NCBI GenBank assembly: GCA_023614405.1
Contig: CM042689.1
Location: 304,149,132-304,213,131, forward strand
Direction of reading: 5' to 3'
From: Avena insularis
Lineage: Eukaryota; Streptophyta; Magnoliopsida; Poales; Poaceae
Length of the DNA: 64,000 bases
Position numbers and translations under genes: made by a program. Position 1 is the stretch's first letter, and every line of letters starts with the position of its first letter. The notes under the pieces are model-generated. The model did no database searches and was not told the DNA's origin. It saw only the letters and a list, made by a program, of their open reading frames with translations. Shown here piece by piece: positions 47,848 through 58,867 of the stretch.

Positions 47848-48357
47848 CATTTTTTATCTAATTGTGTACCTCTTATATGATCAATGAAATAAAGCTCTTT
47901 GGTTCACTCATATTGCTGAGTATTTTACCTCCTTTAGTGTTCATTTTTGGATCATATAAACCTTTATGCACAAGTTCTGCGATTTGCACTTGTGAAAATT
48001 CCGCCTACGGGCGTTAGCTTAAGTTTTCTGGTCTACACATTCTTTGTCGTTTTTATGTGGATTCTGGAGTAGTGACTTTTGGCACTTCTTGTCGGCGATT
48101 TTGTGCTCAGGTTATTGACGGTGCCATAGGGCATCATCACCTAAGCGCATGGTTCCTACAACGAGTCTTCCGACTCACGAAAGGTCAAGCATAAGAACCA
48201 GAGTAATAGATAAGCCAGCACTTGCTTAAAAATATATACATACTGGGAATTCGTTCTTAAGTAGCAGGATATAACAACCATTGTTTTCCGCCTTAAGATT
48301 ACATCACCAAGTTTCTTCCATGCACACGCCAAAGGTAAAACAAAAATTACAAAGTGT
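47848..48357. other. Spacer between pol and the antisense gene
   Basis: About 510 bp with no ORF of note. It would hold the 3' untranslated ends of both convergent units. An AATAAA-like ATGAAATAAAGC (+ strand) is at about 47884. Confidence 0.5.
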
Positions 48358-48360
48358 TTT

Positions 48361-51300
48361 TCATTCTTTGGGCGCAGGAAACTTGGAGGCCGCATCATCG
48401 CCAGCCGGAGAATCACCCTCGACGTCGGCGCTATGATAAGTCTCGGAGGAATCTTGGGGGACGTTGTCAATGAAGTTCCTGGGCACGAAGACGTCAACGT
48501 CCACCAACTCGGCAACCCTGGTGTCATAACCCGCGAGTGATGACAGGATGGCTTCGTGATCGATCTCCTTGTCGTCATCATCCACGTCGGGGATACGAGA
48601 TGTCACCGTGTCGATGTCGGCATCTTCATAGTGTGCCTTCACCATAGACAACGCCATCCTTGCGCCAGCCCGTGCGCATGAGGCTTTCCAGCTCGCGACG
48701 CGATTGGGGGCTCGGCGTAGAATCTCCGAGTACTTCGTCACGGAGTCCGAAGCCTTGATATAAATCTGGAGGGTCTTGGCAATCTCCTTGGCTTGGGCGA
48801 TGGCGGTATTGATGAATTTGCCGGCAATAACCATGCATTCCTTGTCAGAAGGAGGCGAGCGGGTTAAAACCAGGGGCGCTGAAAATGCCGACAATGATTG
48901 CATGAGTCCAATAAACTCTAAGTATCCAGATTACAGAGCTGCAAGGCGGAGGACACTTACTGAAGATGCTGGCCTTAGCCTGCCAGACGGTGTCCACCAA
49001 GGATTCCTTCTCTTGTTGGAGGAGCTTGAACGCCTCGCTATGGTGAAGGTTTTGCTCATCAGCAGCTTGCTTTTGATCCTTAAGGATCGCAGGCTCCTCC
49101 TTCAAGCGAGTGATTTCCGCGGAGGCAGACTCCTGCAGGGCTTTCATTGAATCCTCATGCATCATCAGCATCTCCTCTCTCTCCATCTTCAGGATCTTGT
49201 TCTCGTTGTCCAGCTGCTGGATATGCTTGGGCTGCTCGACAATATCCTTGGCTTGGCGACATGCTCTGCAAGTCGGAGAAAACCATGTACACAGTGAGTA
49301 CTCGGAGAGTATGGGCACAAAGTAAGACGGAAATGCGCAAAAAGAAAACAGACTCTTGTTTTTGATGATCTGTTCCTTCAAGATGGCAGTTTTACCCTTT
49401 TCAGCTTCAAGGTCTGCGCATCTTCTGGTACTTGTCGTTGGCCATGCCTCGCTGAGCATTCTCATTCTGTGGCAACAAATACAAAGTTAAATCGTTGTTT
49501 AGGCCGCTTGAAGCCCCTAGTCGGAGATTTTCCATCTAGGCGCTCGGTGGCTACAGCGAGAGTTTTTAACTTAGCAAAATTCTTAGCTTTTCTTTACAAG
49601 CATCTAGTCAGAGCTACTTTAGTTCTTGATTATAAGCTTGGGGGCTACAGTATAAAGTTTCATCTCGGAAAATGCTTAGTTTTTCTTTAAGCATCTAGTA
49701 GGAACTAATTCAGTTACAACTAGACGCTTGGGGGCTACAGCATTGAAAAATTATGAACACTGTGTATGCTACTCTTAAAGCATCTAGTCGGAATAATTCA
49801 TTCCATCTAAATGCTTGGGGGCTGCAGTGAGAGTTTTTATAACTTAGTCACTCTTAGAGCATATAGATGCAAAACCTATGGTTTTCCGTCTACATCCTCG
49901 GGGGCTACAGTGGGATGCTCATATGAAATGAAAAAGGTAAAGTAAAACTTACAAGTGTGATGATCTTGAGGCTTGTAGTGCTCTCGGCCAGCAGCTTGCC
50001 AAAGGCAATGTTGTTTCCTCGCAAGATGTTTGCTTGCCAGAGTAGCTCTTCAAGACCGCACGTCGGAGATGACGGCACTCCTCCAGGAACCATAGTTGTG
50101 TTACTCGGCATGAGCGCCGGGTAAATAATCTTCGGGAAATCGAAGGGTTTCTGGGGAGCAGAGGCGCCGCCTCCGGCATAAGTACCAGCTCCCACCGCCG
50201 CCTTGCCGCTACCAATGGTATCCTTAGCCGAAGCTTCAGCCATTTGAAGAGCAGTGCTCTCCTGTGTTGCCTGCTCGCCGACAACAGCGAGTTCGGTAGA
50301 GGCGCTAGAATCCACTTCCATGGCGGAAGGGCCTGGTGCCTCCTGGACTTGGGAGCTTGTCGGAGCGGAGGAGGGCTTGACGGCAGGAGTGGCAGGGGCG
50401 ATGGCGGGGGAGGAGTCGCGATGCAGCATGTCTTTAATATTTCTAGAAGCCCCAAGAGTCTTGGAGGACTTCTTGAGGCTGGTTGTGGCTTTCTTCCTGA
50501 AACGTGCAAAATGCATAAGTACAGGAATGAGACAGATAAAATAAGACAATGTCGGAGAATAAGAGGCTTACACTAGGGGGGCGCTTTGGCAAACATCCCA
50601 GTGGCTTTATTCTTTTCCGCCTCCAGGGCGGCAGTACTCTTTTTGGAGGCTCCACCCTCCGTCTTCTTCTTCTTGCTTCCATCGGCAGCGTCATAGGTGG
50701 AGCTCTTCCGCTTTCACGCCAACGGGACATCGTCGTCGGACACGATCGTGACTTCCTTCATCTTCGGATCATAGATTTGGGCAGTCAGGTTGTCCTCATC
50801 TAGATCACTAAGCTATTAAGTGAGAAATCACCGTGTTAGATAAGATGGCAATGGCAAGACGGAAAAGCTGGAGCAATGTCATACACGGAAAATATATACC
50901 TACCTTTGGGCACTTGCCATCTACGAACATGTCGTAGGTGAGGGTGAAGCCACGCTTCTTATCCTTCACCATGACGATGTCCTTAAGGCGGAACTTGACG
51001 GAGTCGCTCGAGAAGTTGTCCTCGGAGATCCGGAGGGTATCCCTTCGGTTGCCGGTGTACTCGTGCATATATTTCGTGCGGTGCTGCAGAGGTTGGATCC
51101 GCCTGATGAACCGGCACATGGCTAGGTCCAAGCCGGTTAGACCCGTCTCTACGAACCACTTGATCCGCCTTATTGTGTGAGAAGCGTCGAGGTCGGAGGG
51201 AAGGGAGGCATGGGACCGCCATGTGGAGACTTCAGCGGCGGCTCCATCCACGAAGTCCGGGTACGTTGCTTCTCGGCCCGACAAAGGAATGTCGGGGCCG

Positions 51301-51962
51301 TAGAAATACGTCCGCTGCCAGTTTTTACACGACTCATGGCCGACAATGTCGGGGAACTGCTGGGCAGGTCGGATCTTGAAGCTTATGGTGCCGCAGTTCC
51401 TAAGCTCCTCCCTGCTGTGTCCGGCTTCACGTTTGATGGTGAAGAAGTATACAAACAAGTCTAGCCTAGGCCTAATCCCTAGGTAACCCTCACAAAGTGC
51501 CGCGAAGTTGGTAAGCACTAAGATACTATTGGGGGAGAGGTTATGGGGTTGGACCTTGAAGTGATTCAAGAAGGACAGAAAGAAGTGGGAGATGGGCAGA
51601 GAAACGCCGTGTACCAATTGCGCCTTGAGGTATACTTTCTCTCCGGCTTGGGGAGAAGGGGTCACCTCGCCGGCCGGCGCCGCCCGCCAGGCGAGCCCCT
51701 CCGTCGCAGGGAGGTAACCCTCAGCGACCATCTCTTGGATGTCGCGGCCGGTGATGTCCAAGCCGCGCCAGTCGCCTTTGTGCGAGTCTGGCTCCTCTTC
51801 CAGAGGCTCCAGCGCCGCCAGATTGTGGTCGCCGCCGGTGGTTTCAATCACCGCCGACGCAGGGATGACCAGGCCCTCTGGGGGCACGACGACGGAGCTC
51901 ACCGGCTTCGCCGTGGCTTCGCTCGGTGCCGCCATCGATGGGGAGGAGCTGCTGCTGGCCAT
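48361..51962 (-). CDS. Spliced antisense gene of the Tat element (putative gypsy type transposon protein)
   Basis: Function unknown. I read six exons: 51962-50904, 50812-about 50573, 50496-49953, 49466-about 49350, 49265-48961 and 48878-48361. Intron edges are GTAGGT...TAATAG, GTAAGC...TTTCAG, GTAAGT...CCACAG, unclear donor...TTGCAG, and GTAAGT...TTTCAG. Codon phase is kept across introns 1, 3 and 5. Exon 1 (353 codons) is the conserved domain I recall as PF04195. Exon 2 is acidic then Lys-rich (DGSKKKKTEGG), nuclear-signal-like. Exon 3 is Ala/Pro/Ser-rich. Exons 4-5 look coiled-coil (LEAEKGKTAILKEQI, LDNENKILKMEREEML). Exon 6 is acidic and ends KFPAPKE. Defects: an in-frame TGA in exon 2 (PLA-stop-KRKSS, probably from CGA), a disturbed exon 2 end, and a small deletion in exon 4. 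The start ATG at 51962 begins MASSSSSPSM. The exon model is inference. Confidence 0.65.
49507..49915. repeat. Minisatellite in antisense intron 3, about five copies of 83-95 bp
   Basis: The motif GCTTGGGGGCTACAG or a variant recurs at about 49541, 49635, 49726, 49813 and 49895, preceded by GCATCTAGT(C/A)GGA-type sequence. It fills most of the 486-bp intron 49467-49952. The motif resembles the polypurine tract CTCCGGGGGCTACTG at 52551-52565. Confidence 0.85.
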
Positions 51963-52106
51963 GGAGAATTAGGAGAGCGTGACTGGTGCAGAGAGAGAGG
52001 CTAGGGTTTCTCGAGGTTTTCCGCGGAGAGCTCGAGGAGGCGTGCGGCTGGAGGAAGACGATGACGCGAGAGAATGGGGTCAAAAAGTGGAAGTGTCCCA
52101 TGGTTG

Positions 52107-52115
52107 CTATTTATC
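52107..52115 (-). promoter_or_regulatory. TATA-like box of the antisense gene
   Basis: On the - strand GATAAATAG, about 150 bp upstream of the ATG at 51962. Position matches the clearer TATATAA in the copy at 2271-2277. From here to the polypurine tract (52116-52550) I see no other feature. Confidence 0.35.
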
Positions 52116-52550
52116 TTACTCTGCGTCAAGATTCGTGCAGCTAATCGGACGGTTGCCACGTAGACAACGTGTTCGTGAACGTGCGCGGTAAATTTGCCAC
52201 GTATCCAACCGCCGCCGCCAACGGTTCGTATCGCTCCCGCGGGAAAAACGGATATGATTGCGTTCTCTGCATGTGTCAGTTACGAGGCGTCGCTGACCTA
52301 CAGCCTACGTCGTCATAACTGACATGGTAGATGAGCCGTCCCATCGAAGATTTCGGCATGGACGGATTCAGTCTGACAACGGGAGCGTACGATGGAAGAC
52401 TCAGCATTTCTCCGACTTACTAATAGAAGATGGAGAAAAGATTTACAGGGTTCTTTGGGAGGACTACAAGATATTGCTTGAGGTTTGCCGACATCCATCT
52501 AGACGGAGTATTCCATGGGAAGAGGCAAGACGGCGCAAGATCTCGGAGTT

Positions 52551-52563
52551 CTCCGGGGGCTAC
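52551..52563 (+). other. Polypurine tract of the Tat element
   Basis: CTCCGGGGGCTAC, directly before the 3' LTR. Confidence 0.75.
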
Positions 52564-53079
52564 TGTTGGGGATATGCTATATGGGTATCCTCATAGGATG
52601 TCTCTTATCCGACTAACCCGGGTGGCCCATAGTCGGTAGCATGGCCTGCTGGGCGATTAGGTGGATCCAGAAGGGAGGCCCATGCCGGATAAAGGAAGGC
52701 TACGGTGGAGTCACCAGCGTACCCGGAGCCTTGGAGTGCAAGATACACAAGACTAGTGATAGACGGTGTAGGATTCTGTAACCTGTCCGGCTAGGACTTT
52801 TCCCTGTAACCCTAGGACCTGGCAACTATATAATTCGGGCCTGTGGGAGCCTTTAGGGCATCGTTTTACACACACCTCGCACAGCGAACCTATCTCTGTA
52901 ACTCGGTGTATTGCCATTATAGTGATTTATAGCAGGAGTAGGATTCGGCCACAGTTGTGGGATCTGAACCTGGGTAAGCTGTGTTACCTCATACCCGTCA
53001 ACCGTCCGCCTTAACCAACGTCTCTAAACACGCACTACGAGGACCCCTCCATGGCGTACTCGTCGGCAATACCACGACA
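52564..53079 (+). repeat. 3' LTR of the Tat element (516 bp)
   Basis: TG...CA ends; TATA box TATATAA at 52827-52833. Followed by TSD CTCGT. Confidence 0.95.
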
Positions 53080-54157
53080 CTCGTACGGAGAATGCTACGA
53101 GGGTAGACCTACGGGGCCCTCGGATTAGGGTTTTGTCGGAAAAGGAGCGCCCGAGGGCCGGGATGCCACTGGAACATGCATGTGGCCCTATCATACATGC
53201 ACAAAGGTGGTGGATTGCTCCTAGATTTAAAACCTAGCTCCCGGGTGTGACTGTCCATGTTGCATGAGATAACACTTAGAGAAGTGAGCTGGACATATAG
53301 GAGACTCCCGCTGTGGGTCAAACGTAGGTAAACTGCTGGAACCTTGGGCCTATCCTTGGTTTTCCATGTCGATATGACCTAAACAAACATAAACCACCAA
53401 AAAAGTACATTGTTCAACCCTCGTACAGAGAATGCTACGGGGTAGACCTGTGGGGCCCTCGGATTAGGGTTTCGTCAGAAAAGGAGCGCCCGAGGGCCGG
53501 GATGCCACGGGAACATGCGTGTGGCCCTAGAATACATGCACAAGGGTGGTGGATTGCTCCTAGATGGAAAACCTAGCTCCCGGGTGTGACCGTCCATGTT
53601 GCATGTGATAACACTTAGAGAAGTGTGCTAGACATGTAGGAGGAGACACCCGCCGCGGGTCAAACGTAGGTAAACAGGTGGAACCTTTGGACTATCCTTG
53701 GTTTTCCATGTAGATATGACGTAAACAAACATAAAACACCAAAAAAGTGCATTGGTCGACCCTCGTACGGAGAATGCTATGGTGGTAGACTTGTGGGGCC
53801 CTCAGATTAGGGTTTCGATAGAAAAGGAGCGCCCAAGGGCCGGGATGCTACAGGAACATGCGTGTGGCCCTATCATACATGGAAAAGGGTGGTGGATTGA
53901 TCCTAGATGGAAAACCTATCTCCCGGGTGTTACCGTCCACTGTTGCATGCGATAATACTTAGAGAAGTGTGCTGGACATGTAGGAGGAGACTCCCGCCGC
54001 GGGTCAAACGTAGGTAAAATTGTGGAACCTTGGGCCTATCCATGGTTTTCCATGTAGATATGACCTAAACAAACCTAAGCCAACAAAAAATGCATTAGTC
54101 AACCCTCATACGGACAATGCTACGGGGGTAGACCTACGGGGCCCTCGGATTAGGGTT
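53080..54157. repeat. 340-bp tandem repeat array, segment 3
   Basis: The array resumes after the Tat element with TSD CTCGT. Unit markers are at about 53317, 53658 and 54000. Clean similarity ends after GGATTAGGGTTTC at about 54157. The next ~60 bp keep faint similarity to the unit (GGAAACTAGCACCGGAGCACG against GGAAAAGGAGCGCCCGAGGG), so the array seems to fade into the CACTA sequence rather than stop. Confidence 0.9.
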
Positions 54158-54419
54158 TCTATGTAGGGTTTACCTAGGAAACTAGCACCGGAGCACGAGG
54201 ATGTCTCCAAAACTTGCGTAATATAACCACACAAAAAATATAAACAGAAGTTCAATAAAAAATAATCATTTTTAGAATTTTATATTTTTTATAATAAAAT
54301 AAAAAATAACCATTTTTAATAGTTTAGCTACGCCGACTACAATCCCATCGGCTTATATTTGCCATTTTATTCGTACAGTCTACACTGAAGGCCTTGCCGT
54401 CGGCCTAGACGTTAAGTGG

Positions 54420-54910
54420 ATAAGGAAAGCGCGCCCCTCCCTTCCACCCATCCCGACCCACACCTACCAGGCTCGTGCACCCCTCCCGAGCTCGCACGAG
54501 GCCGTCGGCAACCCGTCGTCGCTCCCTCCGTCCCCCCGACCCGTCGACCCCTCCTCCTCATGCTCCTGCCCGCCCGCCCCCGAGCCTCTCCTCCCCGTCG
54601 GTCCTCCTTTCCTGCATCCCCTCCTCCCCGCCGGCCCCTCCATCCTCTGCATCCCCTCCTCCTTGCCTCCCCCGAGCTCCTCCTCCTCGTCGGTCCTCCT
54701 CCCATGCATCCCATCCTCCCCGCCGTCCCCTCCCCCTTTGCATCCCCTCCTCCCCGAGCGCCCTTGCCCCTCCTCCTCCCCAATGCCTCTCCTCCCCTTT
54801 GCCCCCTGATCCCCGACCCTCCTCCCCTGCGCCCCCTCCTCCCCAATGCCCCTCCTCCCCGCAGCTCCTCCTCCCTACATCCCATCCTCCTCGGCGCCCC
54901 TCCTCCTCCC
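54420..54910. repeat. CCT/CCCTCC-rich low-complexity tract
   Basis: About 490 bp dominated by CCCTCCTCCCC-type sequence. It generates long Pro/Ser-rich ORFs on + and Gly/Arg-rich ORFs on - that are compositional artefacts. CACTA 5' regions often carry such tracts. Confidence 0.9.
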
Positions 54911-55212
54911 CTAAGGTAATATACGGTACATTATTTGTTAGTTGTTTTTATTTTTCATTGTTTGTTAGTTGTAGTCTAGGGTTAGTTTTTAGTTGTAGTT
55001 TAGAGTGTAGTCATGGATGTAGTTGTTGGGTATAATATTCATATATGTATCAATCGAGTGATTCGGTGGTCACCTAGTTGATTTAGTTAGTGCATGGATA
55101 GAGTTTGTTAGCTAGCTACTCAAGTCACCTAGACAATAAGAATTGACTTTGCTAATATTTATTCTTTTTTACAATAGGCTCTGTCATAAGCACGTCGCTA
55201 GCTCCTGTCGCT

Positions 55213-55287
55213 GTCCCGGAGGTCGCCGTCCCGGAGGTCGTCATCCCGGAGGTCGCCGTCGTAGAGGTCATCGTCCTGGAGGTCGCC
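55213..55287 (+). repeat. 15-bp tandem repeat, five copies
   Basis: Units of GTCCCGGAGGTCGCC with small changes, in the CACTA 5' region shortly before the transposase. Confidence 0.9.
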
Positions 55288-55828
55288 TACTTCCTCTACT
55301 GCCGAGGGTGAGATAGAACTCCGTATTATCCCTCGCATTTTTTATGTCAGTATATTCCATTTCCACGTCAAGTCGCGTCACCTAGGTGTCATTTCCCATG
55401 TGAGAGCGTTACGCGGATAAATATGCATGAGAGGTCGCATATTATGAACCGTAACGCTTGCGGCATTTACGGGACAGTTGGCGGATGCATAGTTGGGTAC
55501 ATTCTCCATGCTCTGCCCTCGTCCGAGTAAGGATTTCGGCAACGCCTCCCTATTGTTCTCTGGAAGCACATCCTCTCGGCTTTTTGCCGAGACGTGTATC
55601 GGGAGAGCAACGGGGAGGTGCTGCCGAAATTTTGGCTCGGAGCGGGTAGAGCACAGAGAACATACTCAATCTACGGATCTGACGGCTGCTAGGACCCTCT
55701 ATACCTATTAGAGATGTAGGTCATGCGTTTTTCCCTATAGAGAAATAGAAAATATGATGCATTTAGTTTCATGCTATTATTTGATATGAAATGCTATGTT
55801 TATTGTTTGGCTCCCAATAAAGAAGAGG

Positions 55829-56920
55829 ATGGCTGATAATGGGTGGATGTACAGTGGCCATACTAGTGTTGTTGATAGAACAAATGAATGGGCATGGAAG
55901 ACTGATCTGTTAGTGAAGGAGTTAGCGCGTGGTTCAAGGGCAGGCATTCGTCCAACTTGCCCTTGCGCTCATTGCAATAAGCGTCATCGTCAGTCAAAGG
56001 AGGAAATTTAAAAACACCTTTGGAGATTTGGGTATATGCCGAACTTCGTCATGACAGTTGACTTTACTTAGTATGAACGTGATAGAGGTGAGGTGATGCG
56101 GCAACAGATCAATGGCAACAAGGGCGACGAGATTAGAAATTTTCTAGATGATCTCCATGATGCCGCCATGCCAGATTCGCCACCTTCACATGAACCAGAT
56201 GAATCGCCAGAACCGGAGGAACCTCATGAACCAGAGGAACCGGATCCAAGCACGAAGGCCTTCTATGATTTTAAGGCCTTGGATAAGAGGCCTCTATACG
56301 AGGTTTAAATGATTTATCAGCTTGATGCCATCTCGCAAGCACTAGCCAAAAAGCTCTAGTACGGAAACACCCGTTCATGCTTTGAAGATCATCTGCAAAC
56401 GTATGGTAACATGTTGCCTGAAGGGAATTGACTGCCGAAAACCATGTATGAAGCAAAGAAAATCATACGAGTGCTCAACATGGAATACCAAAAGATAGAT
56501 TGTTGTCCAAAAGGTTGCCTCTTGTTCTGGAAACAGTTTGCGGATGACAATTACTTTAGCAGGTGTGGGGCCTCTAGGTATCATGAGGTACAGGGAGACG
56601 ATGGTCAGATGACACAGACAAAAGTTGCCATGAAGATTCTTCATTATCTCCCATTCATAAAAAGAATCCAGCGGCTTTACATGACCACGGAGTCTTCCAC
56701 ACAGATGACGTGGCACAAGACGGGGAAGAGATACGAGGATGAGAACGGACGGTTAAAGATGGGACATCCATCTGATGGTAAGACATAGAAGAACTTTGAT
56801 AGAGACCACCGCGATGAGGAAAGAGAGGATCAGAACGTCAGAATTGCTATAGAAACAAATGGATTCAATCAATATGGTATGTCGACTGCCTCGAATAGCT
56901 TCTGGCCCGTGTTTGTTACT
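55829..56920 (+). pseudogene. CACTA transposase (TNP2/TNPD type), N-terminal half, decayed
   Basis: One frame runs from MADNGWMYSGH at 55829 to FWPVFVT at 56920. Residues 1-75 are the transposase-associated domain (MADNGWMYSG ... TCPCAHCNKRHRQSKEE ... GYMPNF). An acidic linker with ExPxEP repeats follows (about 56190-56250). The TNP2-like part has LPKTMYEAKK, CCPKGCLLFWK, ADDNYFSRCGASRY, LPFIKRIQRLYM, MTWHKTGKRYEDENGRL and IAIETNGFNQYGM, which strongly match CACTA transposases. In-frame stops lie at 56009, about 56069, 56306, about 56357, about 56429 and about 56786. The catalytic second half is missing because the Sabrina-like element inserted after 56920. A full protein would be well over 800 residues. 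Confidence 0.92.
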
Positions 56921-58693
56921 TGATGCGGCTCAGATCACTGTAGAGCTTCGCTAGGAGACCCTAAGAGGAAGGTATGATGAGTACAGCAGCAAGTTTTTCC
57001 CTCAGTAAGAAACCAAGGTTATCGAGCCAGTAGGAGGAAGGAAACGGCTCAAAGGTGTTGCTAGCAACTGGAAACCTGCACAACACAAACTAAAGACTTT
57101 GCCCCAACGAACAGTGAGGTTGTCAATTGATGGGCGTGTTGATCACGCCTTGTTGGGAGACCCTAAGAGCAAGGTGTGATGAGCACAGCAGCAAGTTTTC
57201 CCTCACTAAGAAACCGAGTTTATCGAACCTGTACTAGGAAGGAAACGACTCAAAGGTGTTGCTAGCAACTTGGAGACCTGCACAACACAAACTCAAGACT
57301 TTTCCCCAATGAACAGTGAGGTTATCAATCTCACCGGTTTGCTGTAACAAAGGATTAACTATATGGTGTGGAAGGTAATAGTGGTTTGCAACAAGTAAAC
57401 AGTAACAATGGAAGACGTATCAATGGTAAAGATTGGACCGGGGTCCATAGTTCACTAGAGGTGTTCTCCTTAAGATAAACAAACATGGCATGCTGGGTAA
57501 ACAATTTATAGCAGGGCAATTGACAGGACTGAGAAAGGCATAACAATGCAATACTAGACATTCATGATCCTATGAGATTCGATTGGGCAATACAACATGA
57601 TACGTAGAGGCCATCCAACTGCATCTATGACTAGAAATCCACCTTCGGGTTATCATCCGACCCCCCTCCAGTATTAAGTTGCAAGCAACAGACAACTGCT
57701 TTAAGCAAAGTGTGTAAAGTAAACAATCCACTTGTTCCATGAACAAGAGACCGTTGTTTTCTTCCTAGTAGCAAAAGCGCATATACAACCTTAGATATTT
57801 TTGTCACTTCCCTTAGATTAAATAGAGGCATGAACCCACTATCGAGCATAAATACCCCCTCTTGGAGTCACTAGCATCTACTTGGCCAAGATAGCTACTA
57901 GAAATGGAGAGCATGCAAGATCTCAAACAACACAGACATGATAGAATCAATAAGACAAAACCATTAATCAATCTTACATAGTAATCTCAATGTCCATCGG
58001 ATCCTCGCAAACACAACATGCATGATTACAAATAGATGAGATCTTGATCATGAACGGAGCTCACAAGATCTAAACATGATAGCACAAAGGAGGAGATATA
58101 ACCATCTAGCTACTACATGGACCTGTAGTCCAAGGTGGAACTACTCACACTTCATACCGGAGGATGGCATGATGAAGAAGAAGGCCTCCGGGATGATCTC
58201 CCCTCCGGCAGGGTGCCGGGAAGAGCTTCAGATCCTCTCGATCTAGGGATGATGGTGGCGGCGGCTACAGACGGTTTCATGGAATATTGATCGGGTTCTT
58301 AGGGTTTTGGCATCGGGGGGTCTTTATAGGCGAAGAGGCAAGGCAGGAGGGTCGCCAGGGCGGGTTGCACCCCCCAGGCCCGGGCTGGGCCTAGCCACGC
58401 GGCCAGGGGGTGTGGCCCTGGTGGATCTCCTCCGTCTCGTATTCAGGCTTCGTGTTCCCCATGGTAAAATATTGACTTTAGCTTTTTTTTCCTGTCCAAT
58501 TCCGAGAATATTGATTTTCTGCCTTTCTGGAACCAAAAATAGAAGAAAACATGCAACTAGCACTGTGGCATCTTGTTAATAGGTTAGTACTATAAACATA
58601 TAAAAACACCTCAAATTGTATACAAAGCAAAGCAAAGTAGATACTAAACAAGCATGGAACATCAAAAATTATAGATACATTTCCGACGTATCA
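56921..58693 (-). repeat. 3' LTR of the second Sabrina-like element, with internal duplication
   Basis: + strand left edge TGATGCGGC; right edge GACGTATCA. The segment starting GGAGACCCTAAGAG is present twice (56952-57126 and about 57152-57328), about 200 bp apart, followed by single-copy sequence. The second copy is closer to the 5' LTR of the complete element. TATA-like box at about 58324-58328 (- strand). Confidence 0.88.
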
Positions 58694-58867
58694 AGCATCC
58701 CCAAGATTAACTCCTACTCGTCCTCGAGTAGGTAAGTGATAAAAAGAATATTTTTTGAGGTTACATACAGAAAACATGGCATAGTGGCATTCAGCTTGTC
58801 CCTCGTAGAGTAGCTAATAGATGCATAGGACACCTTCAAAGTTCATAAGAGTGAGTAGATACAAATA
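56921..58867 (-). mobile_element. Second Sabrina-like element, 3' end
   Basis: It is highly similar to the complete copy at 27620-35164: LTR 56921-58693, then polypurine tract and the adjoining interior up to 58867, where another LTR begins. Compared with the complete copy, about 200 bp of interior (29300-29490 there) is missing. It inserted into the CACTA transposase; the other end and the TSD partner lie beyond the window. Confidence 0.88.

Larger units (their letters stand above)
35726..53079 (+). mobile_element. Complete 17.4-kb Tat-lineage Ty3/Gypsy retrotransposon carrying a nested LTR
   Basis: LTRs at 35726-36212 and 52564-53079 both begin TGTTGGGGATATGC and end CCACGACA. The TSD CTCGT is at 35721-35725 and 53080-53084, and joining the flanks restores the array motif CTCGTACGGAG. 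Interior: primer site, gag, protease, RT, RNase H, a second (archaeal-type) RNase H, integrase, and an antisense multi-exon gene before the polypurine tract. Dual RNase H plus an antisense ORF defines the Tat lineage. Removing the 4.4-kb nested LTR and one TSD leaves about 12.9 kb. All sense coding regions are broken, so the copy is dead. Confidence 0.95.
54158..56920 (+). mobile_element. CACTA DNA transposon (Caspar-like), 5' portion
   Basis: Sub-terminal-type motifs (ACGCCGACTACAATCCCATCGGC at about 54331 and GCCGTCGGCCTAGACGTTAAG at about 54397) match the GCCGTCGGC/GCCGACGGC repeats typical of Triticeae CACTA elements. A CCT-rich untranslated region and a TNP2-type transposase follow. The terminal CACTA inverted repeat is not visible in this window, so either the 340-bp array belongs to the element and its end was lost at 23856, or the end was deleted. 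The right side is cut by a Sabrina-like element at 56921. Confidence 0.75.

Noticed and set aside
51543..52004. 153-codon + strand ORF opposite antisense exon 1
   Set aside because: Shadow of the conserved antisense coding exon; no domain of its own.
54412..54885. 157-codon Gly/Arg-rich ORF on the - strand
   Set aside because: Direct product of the CCT-rich low-complexity tract.
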